This document shows, piece after piece, positions 10,064-20,674 of a stretch of DNA of 64,000 nt (positions within the stretch are counted from its first letter, which is position 1; every line of letters starts with the position of its first letter). The notes beneath the pieces were generated by a model that was given only the letters and a program-made list of their open reading frames with translations, was not told the origin of the DNA and ran no database searches. The position numbers were made by a program, and so were the translations under genes. This stretch comes from Isoetes taiwanensis. Lineage: Eukaryota; Streptophyta; Lycopodiopsida; Isoetales; Isoetaceae. The stretch spans positions 8,171,358-8,235,357 of the forward strand of contig JAJEKV010000052.1 of the NCBI GenBank assembly GCA_021234155.1. The letters are read 5' to 3'.

Positions 10064-11815
10064 TTGAAATGGGCTGGGCCTCCACTGGTGCCTGTCCTCA
10101 CGGCATTGTTCAATAAAGCATTGCGAGAAGGCTTCCCTACGCAATGGACCACTAGCGTAGTAGTGCCCATATACAAAAGGGGACCCTCAATGCCCTACCA
10201 ACTACCGTACTATTATGGTCAGCTCTCTCTTTGCAAAAGCTGTTGTTATCGGCATCCTTGAGCAGCGGCTGACAATATGGGCAGAGGAAACGGAGGTGCG
10301 AGCTCTTACACAGGCAGGTTTCCGGCCCAGACATTCCACCATTGATCATATCTTCACTCTGCGCACATTGATTGAGGATAGCAGGAATCGCCGGCAGAAC
10401 CTGTACTGTTGTTTCGTCGATTTTGCAAAAGCGTTCGACACAGTACCCCGCAACAAGCTCTGGGACAGATTGCGGCAGCTGGGGACCCCCCTGGACTTGC
10501 AGAATGCAGTATATAGGCTGTACGAGGCATGCTCAGGCCGTATCACATCAGCAGCACAACCGGTAATCAGTAGCATTGGAGTGCGTCAGGGTTGCCCCCT
10601 CTCCCCCACACTCTTTGGCCTATACATTGATCAGTTGGAAGATTGGCTCTCTGAGCATGGAGGCGCGGGCGCACATCTCATGCATCACACAATCCGGCAA
10701 CTCATATATGCTGACGATGTCAACCTCATGGCCTATACTCCAGAGGACATGCAGTGTCACCTGGATGCTCTTGACACTTTTTGCCAATTCACTGGCATGC
10801 GAGTTAACTTGGCCAAAACTAGGGTGCTGCTAGTTGCATCGTCCCGTCAGCCAAGGCTTCCCACCTTCACTTACCAGGGGCAAGAGGTAGAGGTGGCTCC
10901 GACCTACAAGTACTTGGGGATTGAGTTCTCAACTACCACCCATTGGGATGCGGCTATCAGGCTGTGGGTCACGGCGGGTTGGAAGCACTATATGCCATGC
11001 AGAACAACAGCCACAAGGCAGAGTTGTACGCCTGGGGCCACCAGTCACATTTGTTTCGGGCCTTGGTTGAGCCGGTCCTTTTGTATGGGGCAGAAGTGTG
11101 GGGTCCGGTGATATCCCTCAACACCTGGAATGACCTCGAGCAGGTGCAGAAGGCCTTCTTGGCACGGGCCCTGGGGGTGAAGTCCACAGTTCCGTACCAG
11201 ATCCTACTCCAGGAGACAGGCTTTCTACCCCTTCAACGGGCTGCATTGGAACGCCATATCGTTTACTTCCAAAAGGTGGTCGCTATGGCTGATACACGCT
11301 TGCCCCATCTTGCTTTGGCCACAGCGATGGGTCCCCAACGCCTGAAATCCTGCTGGAAAGACAAGCAAGCTCAGTGGTTCTCACGCTGGGGCATGCAGGC
11401 AAACAGATGCGTTCAGGTCAGGACAAAGAAAGATCGCGAGGCACTTAAACTGTACCTAGATGCTACTTTCCTTCGCAAGCTCTGGGATGCAGAGGCTCTG
11501 ACGCACGTTAAGCTGGCACACTATCAGCAGCAAGTCAATCCTAGGCTCACAAGAGGCCCACACCAGTACTTGTACACCCAGCTGCCCATGAAGAAGCGCA
11601 GACTTATAGCTTCCATTCGCACGGGTGCACATCGCCTCCACATTGAAACAGGGCGTTGGGCTCGGGAAGCACGAGAGCAAAGGCTTTTCCAGTGTTGCCA
11701 CCAGGGCGCGATTGAGGATGAATGTCATACCCTCCAGATCTGCCCGGCATTTGCCCATATCCGAGAGAGGTATGTTCGACTACAGTGCCTGGCCAGCCGT
11801 TGCATCAGTTATTGA
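10064..11815 (+). pseudogene. LINE B ORF2 reverse transcriptase and C-terminal domain
   Basis: RT blocks in order: FPTQWTTSVVVPIYK (10120s), then after a frameshift near 10200 AGFRPRHSTIDHI, FVDFAKAFDTVPR, GVRQGCPLSPTLFGLYID, IYADDVNLMA (the catalytic Asp pair), LAKTRVLL and YKYLGIEF. A second frameshift near 10970 moves the frame; the C-terminal region continues from LEALYAMQNNSHKAE through EVWGPVIS and KKRRLIASIRTGAH to a CC...ECHTLQIC zinc-type tail near 11700. Only two slips and no loss of catalytic residues separate it from a working frame, so it is a young or recently damaged copy. Confidence 0.85.
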
Positions 11816-12025
11816 CTACGGCGTCAGTGGGTTTGTTGGGGTCATACCTCCAGGAGGTTATGGATGCACGGACTCGTTTGTGTCCTACGGGACAGTCTTG
11901 AACTGTCCTATGCAATGGTATAGTGTACCAGCATGCTTATTACTGCTAAGGTTTTTCCCTCGAAAACCCTTCGGGGCGGGGGTTTTTTAATCCTGTCAGT
12001 AATATGCTTGCTGCTCTCTTTTTGT

Positions 12026-12064
12026 TTGGGTCCCATAGGCCAATTGGTCTCCGTGGACGCTAAA
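12026..12064 (+). other. LINE 3'-end stem-loop (copy 2 of 6)
   Basis: The inner stem is AGGCC (12037-12041) with GGTCT (12046-12050), keeping pairing through one G-U, with loop AATT. The outer stem is CCA (12033-12035) with TGG (12054-12056). The tail that follows is a TTCTA repeat rather than CCTT. Confidence 0.75.
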
Positions 12065-12090
12065 AACCTATTCTATTCTATTCTATTCTT

Positions 12091-12429
12091 AAAAACATTG
12101 CATTGAGCCCTATGTCACCAACCTAGCCCGCAATTTGGTACATTTCATGTGTCATATTTCCATTTCATAATGGGTACAGTGGATCCAATTATGTTATCTG
12201 CAGTCTGCAGATACCCATGAATTAGTACTGTGGACCAGATTCATGGATAATAAGCAATCTTACTAACCTTCAATACAGATGTCGCATTTTTTTCATTTCA
12301 TTGGCTGCCTTAAAATTATCCGGTTTTTCCTGTTTAGACACAGAGGTCTCCCCTGGTGTACAACATACAATAGCATCAGAGTTATCTGTAATACTTATGA
12401 AGTTCTTTGAGCTAGAATCTGTGCTGACC
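12091..12429. other. AT-rich spacer, nothing recognised
   Basis: Lies between the LINE B tail and the DUF7869-type relic. A palindromic ctgcagtctgcag occurs near 12200. No gene seen. Confidence 0.4.
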
Positions 12430-14053
12430 CTAGCAACCCTTGGAGGAATAGGCATCAATCCCTTTACTCGGCCGCTGCGTAAGTACAGGGGTTATTGCCT
12501 CATCCCTGCTACGTTTAAATTTCTTTCTTGCAAATTCTTCATCTTTAATCATAATCTCACAGGCCTCAACCAGCTTTGTATCCCCAAATACCTGCTTAAG
12601 GTAACACTGTGGACATGCAGCAAGTTTATTAGCAATGTTCCCCTTTCTCAGATTGGACTTGCTCTTTCTGGGGTTCCATGAGATCAACACGGAACTTATT
12701 TCCACCCATTGGGGCGAATCACTTGTGTATCATACCTTCGTTGTTTATAGAACCAATCTTTACAGCGTTCTTTTTCCGTAATTGCTCCTTTTCCACTGAT
12801 TGGGCGCCACCATTCCACATGCACGTTGTTCATGTTAGGGTTATTAGCTTCCCTACAAACGCCCGAGACGGTATACCATAACTATATAGGATAAGTATCT
12901 TCATCATTTGGCATGATGGTCAAATATTGGCCGTCCTTCAGATCTGTCTTAGGATCATATGGAGCAAGTACATAATACTTGGGATGCTCCTTTTTAGGTC
13001 CAACATAGTCTTCTTCCCCTTCCTCCTCCTCCTCTTCTGCAGACTCCTCCGTCATCAAGTGGATTGGCTCCGACCACGGTCGAGCCTCCATCGGCTTTGA
13101 TGTAACCAACCCTCTCTAAAGACAGTCTTGCTTGTATCCAAACTCCCCAAAAGTATATAAACTTCATTCCAATAGTTTACAAGTGCTTCATTGCGTGCTC
13201 TCCTTTCTAGTGCTATGTGTTTATCTGCTAAGGATTTCTGCCAATATTTTATGCATTCATAGTCTGCTCATAGTCCTTCACTTCTTCTAATGGTTTCATG
13301 GGCTTAGGCTCTCCCGTTGGCACTATTGTTTCACCTCTCATATCCTCTTTCCATATATCCTTATTTTCCGGTTTCCACACATGATCGCCAGCCCTCATCT
13401 TATATTGCATTATTGGCTTTCCATTTCTTACCCAAAATCTAAATTGCAACACGCACTATGTCCAATAAGATCTTCACGAACATAATCCTCTATGAACTCT
13501 TTTGTATCAATGAACTAAGGAGGTGAAGAACACTGCTTAAATAGCTCCAAATGTCTCGGATAGATGGCGACATCTTTTTTTGCAATTTGATCTTGTAATG
13601 CCCAAACATTGCATCAATGTCTTCATGAGTGTGGCCAAGCATCAAATAACCAACATAGACCATTTCAAACACTCCAACCCATGTAGGATATGACAAGTAT
13701 GCAAATAAGTATCTATTTGTATTCTGGCCAGCACAGTTATCAAGTGCAAGAGCAGCTTCTTAGGTAATCATTGCCCCGATATTGGTCCGTGAGTTGCAGG
13801 TGCTGGCCCATTCACCCCTTCTATAGCCAAATCCTCTGGTTTAATGGGAGCAGTATCGTGCAAAGCTTTGAAGAGATGTTGCAATTGCCCAGAAGAATGC
13901 ATATCTCCATTAAGGCCATGTTCCAAACTCTGCAAAGCTTTTGCGATGCTACCAACATGGAAGTTTGGGCCATCACCCCATAACTCTAATGTGAAATGAC
14001 CATGATGCACTGCTCCCTGGCCATAAGTTATGAATCTAGCTAACGATATCTAC
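12430..14053 (-). pseudogene. DUF7869-type gene relic, copy 2
   Basis: Read on the minus strand: 14010-13768 (HHGHFTLELWGDGPNFHVG to THGPISGQ), then a frame change to LALDNCAGQNTNRY and the signature LMLGHTHEDIDAMFGHYK (about 13755-13560), another slip, then LQFRFWVRNGKPIMQYKM (13452-13249), an acidic stretch EEEEEEGEEDYVGPKKEHPKY (13109-12882) and a basic C-terminal piece (12705-12430). The DNCAGQN and GHTHEDID blocks are the hallmark of the DUF7869 family, which is found in domesticated or transposon-like plant genes. At least one in-frame TAA (just before EAALALDN), one TAG (after CSSPP) and one slip before LQFRFW break it. Its true exon structure is unknown, so some breaks could be introns. 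Confidence 0.65.
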
Positions 14054-14590
14054 AACGGAAAGGACCTTGCAACATGCTTTGATATGGCCCTAAATTGAGG
14101 CAAACAGGTCTTCTGCTGATCCATCTTGTCGTGAATTATGCATAGAAAATTCTTTAGTTCCATTGGAGACAAGCATTAGTTCGTTCGGAAGCTTATTCTA
14201 AGGGCTTTCTAGAGGTATATGACTTGTTTTAAGTTGGTGCCAAATTAGGGGCCGGACTTGGCCTGATTCATTTCGGCTGCCATCAATCATGCTGCCGAAG
14301 AAGGGTGCAGCGGGATTTTCTATCTAACCAGTGAGGGTTTGTTGTTCCTTTGGCAGTGTTGGATGCGCCTTCTGGTACTGTTTCTGCTACTTTGAATGTT
14401 TTACCTACCTCTCCAGAGGCTACAATACCTAAATCCACTATGGTTGCTGAGGTAAGGAATGCAAATTCTTCTTCTTTAGATGTGAGTGCTTCTCCGGTTA
14501 TGCGTGAGGGGGATTCCTCTGGGTATAAATAGAGATAGATCACCCAGGTTCCTCTTTCATTTCAATTGTATTTATATAATTTAGATATAG
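14054..14590. other. Spacer, no recognised gene
   Basis: A Ser/Thr-rich open frame on the plus strand at about 14350-14532 has no motif I recognise. Nothing else is seen. Confidence 0.35.
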
Positions 14591-14701
14591 ATTGCTCTTG
14601 CGTTTCTGAGATCACCTTTTACTGGTCTATTTGTCAATGATATAATAGACAGAAGATCAAAATGGCAAGAGATTGAATCAATACAGAAGACATGGTTAAA
14701 C

Positions 14702-15379
14702 ATGGCCTTGAAGGTAAAAAGGGCGGTCCCATATGAGTTACTGCTGTATGATAGCGGATCATCCCCCCTGGAAATCCAATCGATGTGTAATACCTTACGG
14801 TACTTGGACCAGAAAAAAAAGGCACCTGATAACTCACTCATATGCCAAGCCCTTAATGCTGCTGCGCAGCTTGAAGCTGATGGCAAAGCTTGCTGGTATA
14901 GAGATGTTCAAAAATGGATGGCCCAAATTAATTTGAGTATTTCTCCTTACACAGATAAGTTTAAAGCAGATGCATTTTTAGCTTACTGTGGTGCCCCTTT
15001 GAAAAAGAAGCTTCAGTATTATATCAGGGATTTTAATCCGAGACGGATTCATACCGTGCAACCATACCTATGTCTTCATAATGTGTTCCCAGGGCAGGTT
15101 CGAGCAATTGCACGAATTCGCCTCAGCTCCCATTCTTTAATGATTGAACGAGGTAGATGGCTAAACTTGGAGGAGAACCAAAGAATATGTGCTTGTGGGG
15201 AAGGGGTTGAAACAGAAAGACACGCCATTTACTTTTGCAAAAGACATGACGCTTTAAGGGCCAAGTATCCTATGATAGATTGGAGTTTACCTATGGATGA
15301 GCTATTCCAGCACCATTCCATCCTATCACACTTGGGGAATTATCTCCGAGAGATTCTTGACAACGCTGAACTTCATTAG
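14702..15379 (+). pseudogene. LINE C ORF2 C-terminal region
   Basis: The 225-codon open frame is undisturbed. It aligns with LINE A/B over AVPYELLLYDSG (VPYQILLQETG in B), QVRAIARIRLSSHSLMIERG (KRRLIASIRTGAHRLHIETG in B) and ends in the zinc-type motif ICACGEG...ETERHAIYFC, with Cys-x-Cys...His-x4-Cys ligands present. No RT domain is included, so it is a truncated copy of a different family from A and B. Confidence 0.75.
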
Positions 15380-15429
15380 CAAAGTATTGCTTTCATTTTG
15401 CAATACATTTTGAATGTACTAGAAACGGA

Positions 15430-15468
15430 TGTTGTCCCATAGCCCTCGGGCTCCCGTGGACGTTAATA
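15430..15468 (+). other. LINE 3'-end stem-loop (copy 3 of 6)
   Basis: The inner stem is AGCCC (15441-15445) with GGGCT (15448-15452), a base-pair-preserving replacement of the AGACC/GGTCT stem of LINE A. The outer stem is CCA (15437-15439) with TGG (15457-15459), followed by ACGTTAATA and the TTA tail. Confidence 0.75.
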
Positions 15469-15620
15469 GACTTTATTATTATTATTATTATAATATTCAA
15501 TTCTTAACTGTTGCAGAAAGCTTGTTAAAGAAGGGGAGATAATCCGTATTCACATACTTGGTTCTTTATTTGTCTTCGTAATACTAATCACCTTTATTTT
15601 TGCCTTCTAAGTTGCCTACA

Positions 15621-15707
15621 TGGACTGCCCTTGTATTTTTGAGATCATCTTTTACTTGTCCATTTGTCAATGATATAATATTTCATTTTTAACTATAGCA
15701 AAAATGC
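15621..15707 (+). repeat. Unfilled paralogue of the LINE C insertion site
   Basis: The left half (to 15680) matches 14591-14646 and the right half matches 15490-15516, with no LINE sequence between. It shows what the site looked like before LINE C arrived and implies a local duplication of the site. Confidence 0.65.
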
Positions 15708-16129
15708 AAGGAGTTGCCGCTTTATGCAACATAGTTTTCCTGGATTGAGTGCTCAAGTATTCAAAGCTTGTGATGTTGATAATTTATGGTGCTTTATAAT
15801 TATGTTATGCAAATAATGTGTTGGTGTAATATCCATTTGCATGCTGATTGTTATTTTGCTTAAGCCTGTGCAAGTTCTACATTACATATTTTGTGGATAA
15901 AATGTATGGCATCGGAGCCTCTCTACCCTCGTCTATTACTTGGCTGCAATGTCCAATCCTCATATTGATGCGCCATACAAAACCATCCTATTAGCCACAG
16001 TATTGATGCATTGTATAAACACACCCTTTTTTTGTCTTAGTCGGTACTCAAAATGACATCATACCTTCTTTTTTCTACATATATGGATAAATTAACAAAG
16101 TGTGGATATGAAATATAACCAAACTTCTT
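15708..16129. other. AT-rich spacer, nothing recognised
   Basis: The left flank of the LTR retrotransposon. No gene or repeat boundary is seen. Confidence 0.4.
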
Positions 16130-16134
16130 TTTGT
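16130..16134. repeat. Target site duplication TTTGT (left)
   Basis: Identical to 27291-27295 immediately outside the other LTR. The 5-bp length is standard for LTR-element integrases. Confidence 0.85.
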
Positions 16135-16745
16135 TGTTTGGGGTCTGGGTTCGGGAACGCCTGCAAGACAGCCCTCTGTGAGGACCCTTGGATCTAACAG
16201 GAGAATCCGGGGGACTATGTCACGCGGGATTTGCAAGAAGAGAACAAGAAGAAGAAAACAGAACAAAAGAGAACAATGAGAGGAAAATGATAAGCTTCCT
16301 TGATATCAATGATGAACATACATGAGCTCTCGCAATCGAGAGAAGACTGAAAGGAGACAAGACTGAAAGGAGACAAGACTCAAAACTCATCTAAAAACTC
16401 ATGTGCTAGCTCTACTCATATATATAGTACAATGGCCTTTGGCCCAATATAGACACTCTGACTGATCTCGGTGCCGACTCCTGGAAGGAGGCCTGATTTG
16501 CAGGAATGTTGGCGGTGCCTCTTGAAGTGCCTAGAATCACGCTGACGCTGACGCGGGCGGTGACGGGCCGTCACTTGTCTGAGCGGCGCCTCTTGTTGAC
16601 GGACGCAGGTTTTGACTGCGTGGTCTGCTGCTTGGTCTTCTGCTGAGCCTTTGATGGCTGACCCGTGGCTGACTGTGGATCCTTGTTCTTGACCTGGTCC
16701 GTCGTATGCATGAATAGTCCTGTACCAGGAGGCACAGGACTAACA
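16135..16745 (-). repeat. 3' LTR
   Basis: Matches 26696-27290 throughout. It differs mainly by a 17-bp tandem duplication of gactgaaaggagacaa near 16345-16380 and scattered changes in the ORF3-coding part. On the minus strand it starts TGTTAGTCC and ends CCCCAAACA. Confidence 0.9.
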
Positions 16746-19736
16746 CTCCCCCCCACCAAACAACACTCAGGGTGAAGAAAAGGAGGAAGTGTTTCTGAAG
16801 GTGGGAAGCCATCAGTCTGAAAGTGATCCTCACGGGAGTGAGGACGGGCACCATTATGGTAAGTGCCAATGAGATCCTGGCATATTTGAAGAGCAGGAGG
16901 AGTGTTGAGCCCAAGGGCAGGATCAGCATCAATGAGAAAATGAGAGCGCACCATGTCTTCAAGGGCAGCATGGGCTTCAGAAGTAACAAACTGGCACTCC
17001 ATGAGGAGGCAGGTCTGGAGACCGAAAGCACGGATGCTGGCATTCGGATTGCAGTGAAAGATGGGACGCTGCCGATTTAAAGAGCTGATCAGGATGCATT
17101 TGAGAGCAGCACAGAAACCGGCTTGACGGTGTACTGAAGGATCGGGTGAGGTGGCTGCATTCTGCAAGAAGGTGTCAAGACCATGCAGAGCATCAGCAGG
17201 GCGTTGCCAACCACGCTCATTGGGAATATAGATCCAATTGGTAGTGTTATCAAGGGTGGCACCATCCTCCCAATTGGAGCGGCGAACAAAACGGGGATCC
17301 CACCGGAGATCCGTCGAGATCTGAGGTGGAGTCCATCCAGCATGACCATCCATGACCTTGGTCGAAAAGGGGAGACGCCAATCAGAGGTCAAGAACCTGG
17401 GGCGTGGAGGAACACCCAGGGAAGCATAGGGAGAGGGGATCATGCCCGTGGGCGTGGGCTGCTGAGCCTGCTCCTTGAATTCTTGGACAAGAGCCGGATC
17501 TAGAGCTTTGCACCAATGGTCCCAAAGCGAAGCGTGGAGCCGAGAATTTCTGGGAGGGCTATCCCAACCCGTGGGACTGTCTTGCTATCCAGGAGAGCAC
17601 GCAGTTGATTGTATCCTGCCAGGTGCTGCATATAAACTTGTGCAAAGGGAAGATCCTCGGGATGTCCCAGATACTTCCTTATCTGTTGCAGCACTTCAGC
17701 TTGCCAGAGAGGCAAATGATGAGCAAGCTCAGGCATGTACTCTTGATGAAGAGCGTGTGTCTGATCATGATTAGACAGATAGGGGTTGTTATCCAAAAGC
17801 AACCATTGAAGTGTGGGATCACCCTGAAAGTTCTGATGTGGCCCATCTCGAAATTTGTCCTGTGTATCAGCCAGATAGAAATCATGAAAAATGTACGCCA
17901 TTGGCTGAACAACTCTAAAGGTGATCATATCCGGATCGTCACAAAGGAATGAGATCAAAGACTAAAAGGGCGAGAATAAACCTTTGTCTTCAACAGAGAG
18001 GTCTGGCCAGATCCGAAGAAAATCTGCAGTGCGCAGGGGAACATCAACTGGACCATCAGCCCCATGCCACTTCAGAAGAAAGAGGTGGCGACGGGCAACC
18101 ACATAATCCAGATAACTGGAAGGAACAGGGAAGTCAACAGGCAGGTTGCTAGCTATGGTAACATAGCCGTCAAGTTTGGTCTGAGCCTCATCAGCAGACT
18201 GAATAGCTTGCTGTAGCTGTTGTTCGAGGTCACGGATCCGGTTGTCCTTTTCTAACAGAAGGCGTGACTGGTCACGGACCCGTTTCTGAGAAGTCGTGAC
18301 ATGTGAGGAGGATTGCCCAGGAGCATTGAGTCGAAGCACGGCAATCTCAGCGTCATCAAGAATTTTCTGTTTCTGAACCTCTGTAAGCTGTTCTTGGAGA
18401 GATGTGAGCTGAGAGGTCAAAGAGGCAATTTGAGCGTCATGCGCTGTAAGGTCTTGTGCTTGAATGTTGTAATTCCGAGAGAGGTCTGTATACAGCGTGT
18501 TGAGTTTGGCAATATCTTTATCTTTGGCAACCAAAAGAGTCTCTCGTGCCTTGACCTGCTCCAATAATTCTTGAATGGTGGTCTGCAATTATGCCTGCTG
18601 ATCGGCAAGCTGAGTAATCTGATTTTGGGCAGCCTTGAGATCTTCACGGGCCTGTAAAAAGACTTCGTGCTTGTCTTGAAGCTGGATCTCCAGAGTATTC
18701 ACTTGCGTGGTAGCGGCTTGAAGGTCACGGTGAACTGCGTTGGAGGCCTCCAGGGCCGTTTGAACCCCATGCATGAGAGCTTCTTGGGATTCTTGTAACT
18801 TGAGAGCAGCAGCTTGAGCATCCTGCTGATATTGATACAAAAGCTGGCGAGGGTGCAGAGGCGAGGGGCCTCTTTGTTGCGGTGTTTGTGATGTTTGGGA
18901 GATATGATGAGAACCGGAGGGCCTCGTTTACGTAGAGGAAGAGGAGACATAAGTGACATGCGTGGTGTTATCTTTGGACATGACCGTAAGAAGAAGGGCG
19001 TGAAGTGCCAACTGGTTGATTTTGAGGAAGGGAATGAAAGGACTGTTGAGTGGAAGCATGAGAATGAGGAGGGGAGGGAGGAAAGTAATGACGAATGATG
19101 GCTTGAAGATGGCCTCCCACGGAAACTTCAGAGATAGAAGTGGCAGCCCGAAGACGGTCAACTTCTTGGAGAAGACGGTCAGAGAACAACAATTGGGGCC
19201 AATCAATGTGGTGGTTGGAGCGAGTAGCAGTGACCACTATATTATAGAAAGGCTTATTGATATGGGTGTTCTTGATAGAATACCCAAGGAACTTGCGCCA
19301 CAGAAACTTAACAAAGGTTTCATGGGGCTTGTCAATATTTGTCAGGCGATGCACGTTTGCATGATAAGCAGGAGCACCAAACTCAGTGACATTTAGATCC
19401 TGTATGGCAGACCAAGATAAACAAGGGGTTTGCAAAGGGATATGGAATACCTCAGAAATTAGGTGCTGGGTCAGTGAAATGGTGGTGCCATCGACCATTG
19501 TAGTGTATCCATTCGGGCTGTTGACGATGTGAGATGATGAACTGCGGCTAACCGGTGCGGATTTGGAGCTGGAAGTTCCATTTGTGAAAATTCGTAAAGC
19601 TTCTGGCATTCTGCGACTTCACGATTTGGGCAACAAGGGCTTCACGGAAAGTGGGCGTCAAGAAGGATACTGACTCGAAAAGGGCCGGTTCCCTGGGAGC
19701 AGAAGCTTGAAGTGTAGGAAATTTTGGGGCAGCCAT
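16571..19736 (-). pseudogene. Extra ORF (ORF3) downstream of pol, coiled-coil protein running into the LTR
   Basis: The start is the ATG at 19736 (context gccATGgct, strong for plants). Read in order: MAAPKFPTLQASAPREP, a frameshift near 19590, a region with KFLWRKFLGYSI and HHIDWPQLLF resembling the plant transposon-protein domain seen in Athila ORFs, a Pro/Ser/Gln linker, about 250 residues of coiled coil (18840-18200) crossed by a TAA at about 18587, a TAG near 17960, a frameshift near 17510 and a final 290-codon frame ending in KRRRSDK at 16571. The last 58 codons lie inside the 3' LTR and the polypurine tract is also translated. Athila elements carry an env-like ORF in this position; I see no clear signal peptide or membrane span here, so envelope function is not supported. 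A nuclear or Gag-like structural role is equally possible. Confidence 0.65.
16746..16757 (-). other. Polypurine tract
   Basis: The minus strand reads GGTGGGGGGGAG immediately before the TG of the 3' LTR, the expected site for plus-strand DNA priming. It fixes the element's orientation. Confidence 0.8.
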
Positions 19737-20192
19737 GGCAAAGAGCTTCAAAAGAACGGTGATGCAAAAGGCAAGGAGAGCGGAGAACGGAGGATCGAAG
19801 GACTAAGGCAGAGAGACGAAAAAGGTTTAGGGCGCAAATTGAGGCTTAAGGGGTATGATGAGGGCAAAACGTAACCGTTGATGGTGCCAGTGTCTAAAGA
19901 TGCCAAGGAGGGGATTGAGAGGCAAAAAATTTGGCTAAGTCCCCGAACAACAAAGGGAGAAGCAATGAACGGTAGAGATGAGGCGTGAGAGAATGATCGG
20001 ATGTGACAGGTGGCCAAAGGACACACATTAATGTTCGACGGGTATGAAAAGAAGGAATGGCATTTAATGCTGGCAACTCAAGGTGGGATATCATTAAAAC
20101 GAAGGTGTCAGAAGGTACCATGGTTAGATATCTTGCGGGGAAAAAGATTCCCCATTTAGTAACAGCCTTGCATTGCAACCACGTTGGCGAAT

Positions 20193-20245
20193 TTTTGATT
20201 GGTCCACGTCGACAGGGAGTTCCTCGGTTGGCTATATAAGAGAAG
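20193..20245 (+). promoter_or_regulatory. Candidate promoter of the antisense ORF (TATA box)
   Basis: TATATAAG at 20233-20240 sits about 30 bases before the likely transcription start. An inverted CCAAT (gattgg) lies near 20196-20202 and an ACGT core beside it. The TATA box points away from the retrotransposon genes and toward the plus-strand ORF at 20270. Confidence 0.45.
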
Positions 20246-20269
20246 CAGAGGTTGAAGCGGAGACACCCG

Positions 20270-20536
20270 ATGGCGCTCAGTATGTCTGCTGCTGGTTTGC
20301 ATGACAAATGCACTATGCCTTCCAACTGCCTGGAGTGGATTACGTGCAAAATGGATTGTCTGGACCTCTGGCGGTGCCACAATCGTGGCATTGCTATGGA
20401 CGGGTGGTGTGCCGGCATGGCTGAGCATGCCGATCCCCACACCAACGGGATGGAGGTGATTCTGCACCTGCGCTGGGACCCTGAGCACAACTGGTACCAC
20501 ATCCTGCGTATCACCTCTGCTCCGAACCCGGAGTAG
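20270..20536 (+). CDS. Small Cys/Trp-rich ORF antisense to the Athila-like element
   Basis: An ATG at 20270 (or in frame at 20282) gives 88 (84) residues on the strand opposite to gag-pol, between the integrase and ORF3. It has six Cys, four of them in the first half (CTMPSNC, CKMDC), several Trp and His residues (HLRWDPEHNWYHILRI) and a TAG stop. It is uninterrupted although all sense genes of the element are broken. Family knowledge: some Tat-lineage elements carry extra ORFs in antisense orientation after pol. I do not recognise a domain. The competing minus-strand frame over the same bases (20156-20650) is longer but lacks protein-like composition. Confidence 0.45.
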   Translation: MALSMSAAGLHDKCTMPSNCLEWITCKMDCLDLWRCHNRGIAMDGWCAGMAEHADPHTNGMEVILHLRWDPEHNWYHILRITSAPNPE

Positions 20537-20674
20537 AGGGTTTTTCTTCTTAGGACTTAGTAGATAGGGCTCTGAGCCCGTTTTTGTATATAGGGCAGTG
20601 CCCATAGCGGAAATAGCTGGGCTGTGCCCACATTTTGTAAAAAATGCCACCTATAATATAAATATGCCGCTGGT

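Larger units (their letters stand above)
7073..12090 (+). mobile_element. LINE B, nearly complete non-LTR retrotransposon
   Basis: In order: coiled-coil ORF1 (7073-8299), apurinic-type endonuclease (8622-9585), reverse transcriptase (10064-11111), C-terminal domain with a Cys/His tail (to 11815), a 3' untranslated region with the stem-loop at 12032-12056, and a TTCTA repeat tail to about 12090. The 5' end upstream of ORF1 is not defined. At least five frameshifts or stops separate the ORF2 domains, so the copy cannot be active as read. It is the best template in the window for this LINE family. Confidence 0.85.
14643..15490 (+). mobile_element. LINE C, 5'-truncated non-LTR element
   Basis: It contains only the ORF2 C-terminus, a short 3' region with the stem-loop at 15436-15459, and a TTA repeat tail (15473-15491). 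The left edge is placed near 14643 because 14591-14646 and 15490-15516 together match the continuous sequence at 15621-15707, an unfilled paralogous site. A possible ATAATA target duplication is present (14642-14647, 15490-15495) but is low-complexity. Confidence 0.7.

Noticed and set aside
20156-20650. 164-codon minus-strand frame over the antisense ORF
   Set aside because: Composition is less protein-like, it starts from no sensible ATG context, and it overlaps the integrase 3' end; the plus-strand frame with TATA box is preferred.
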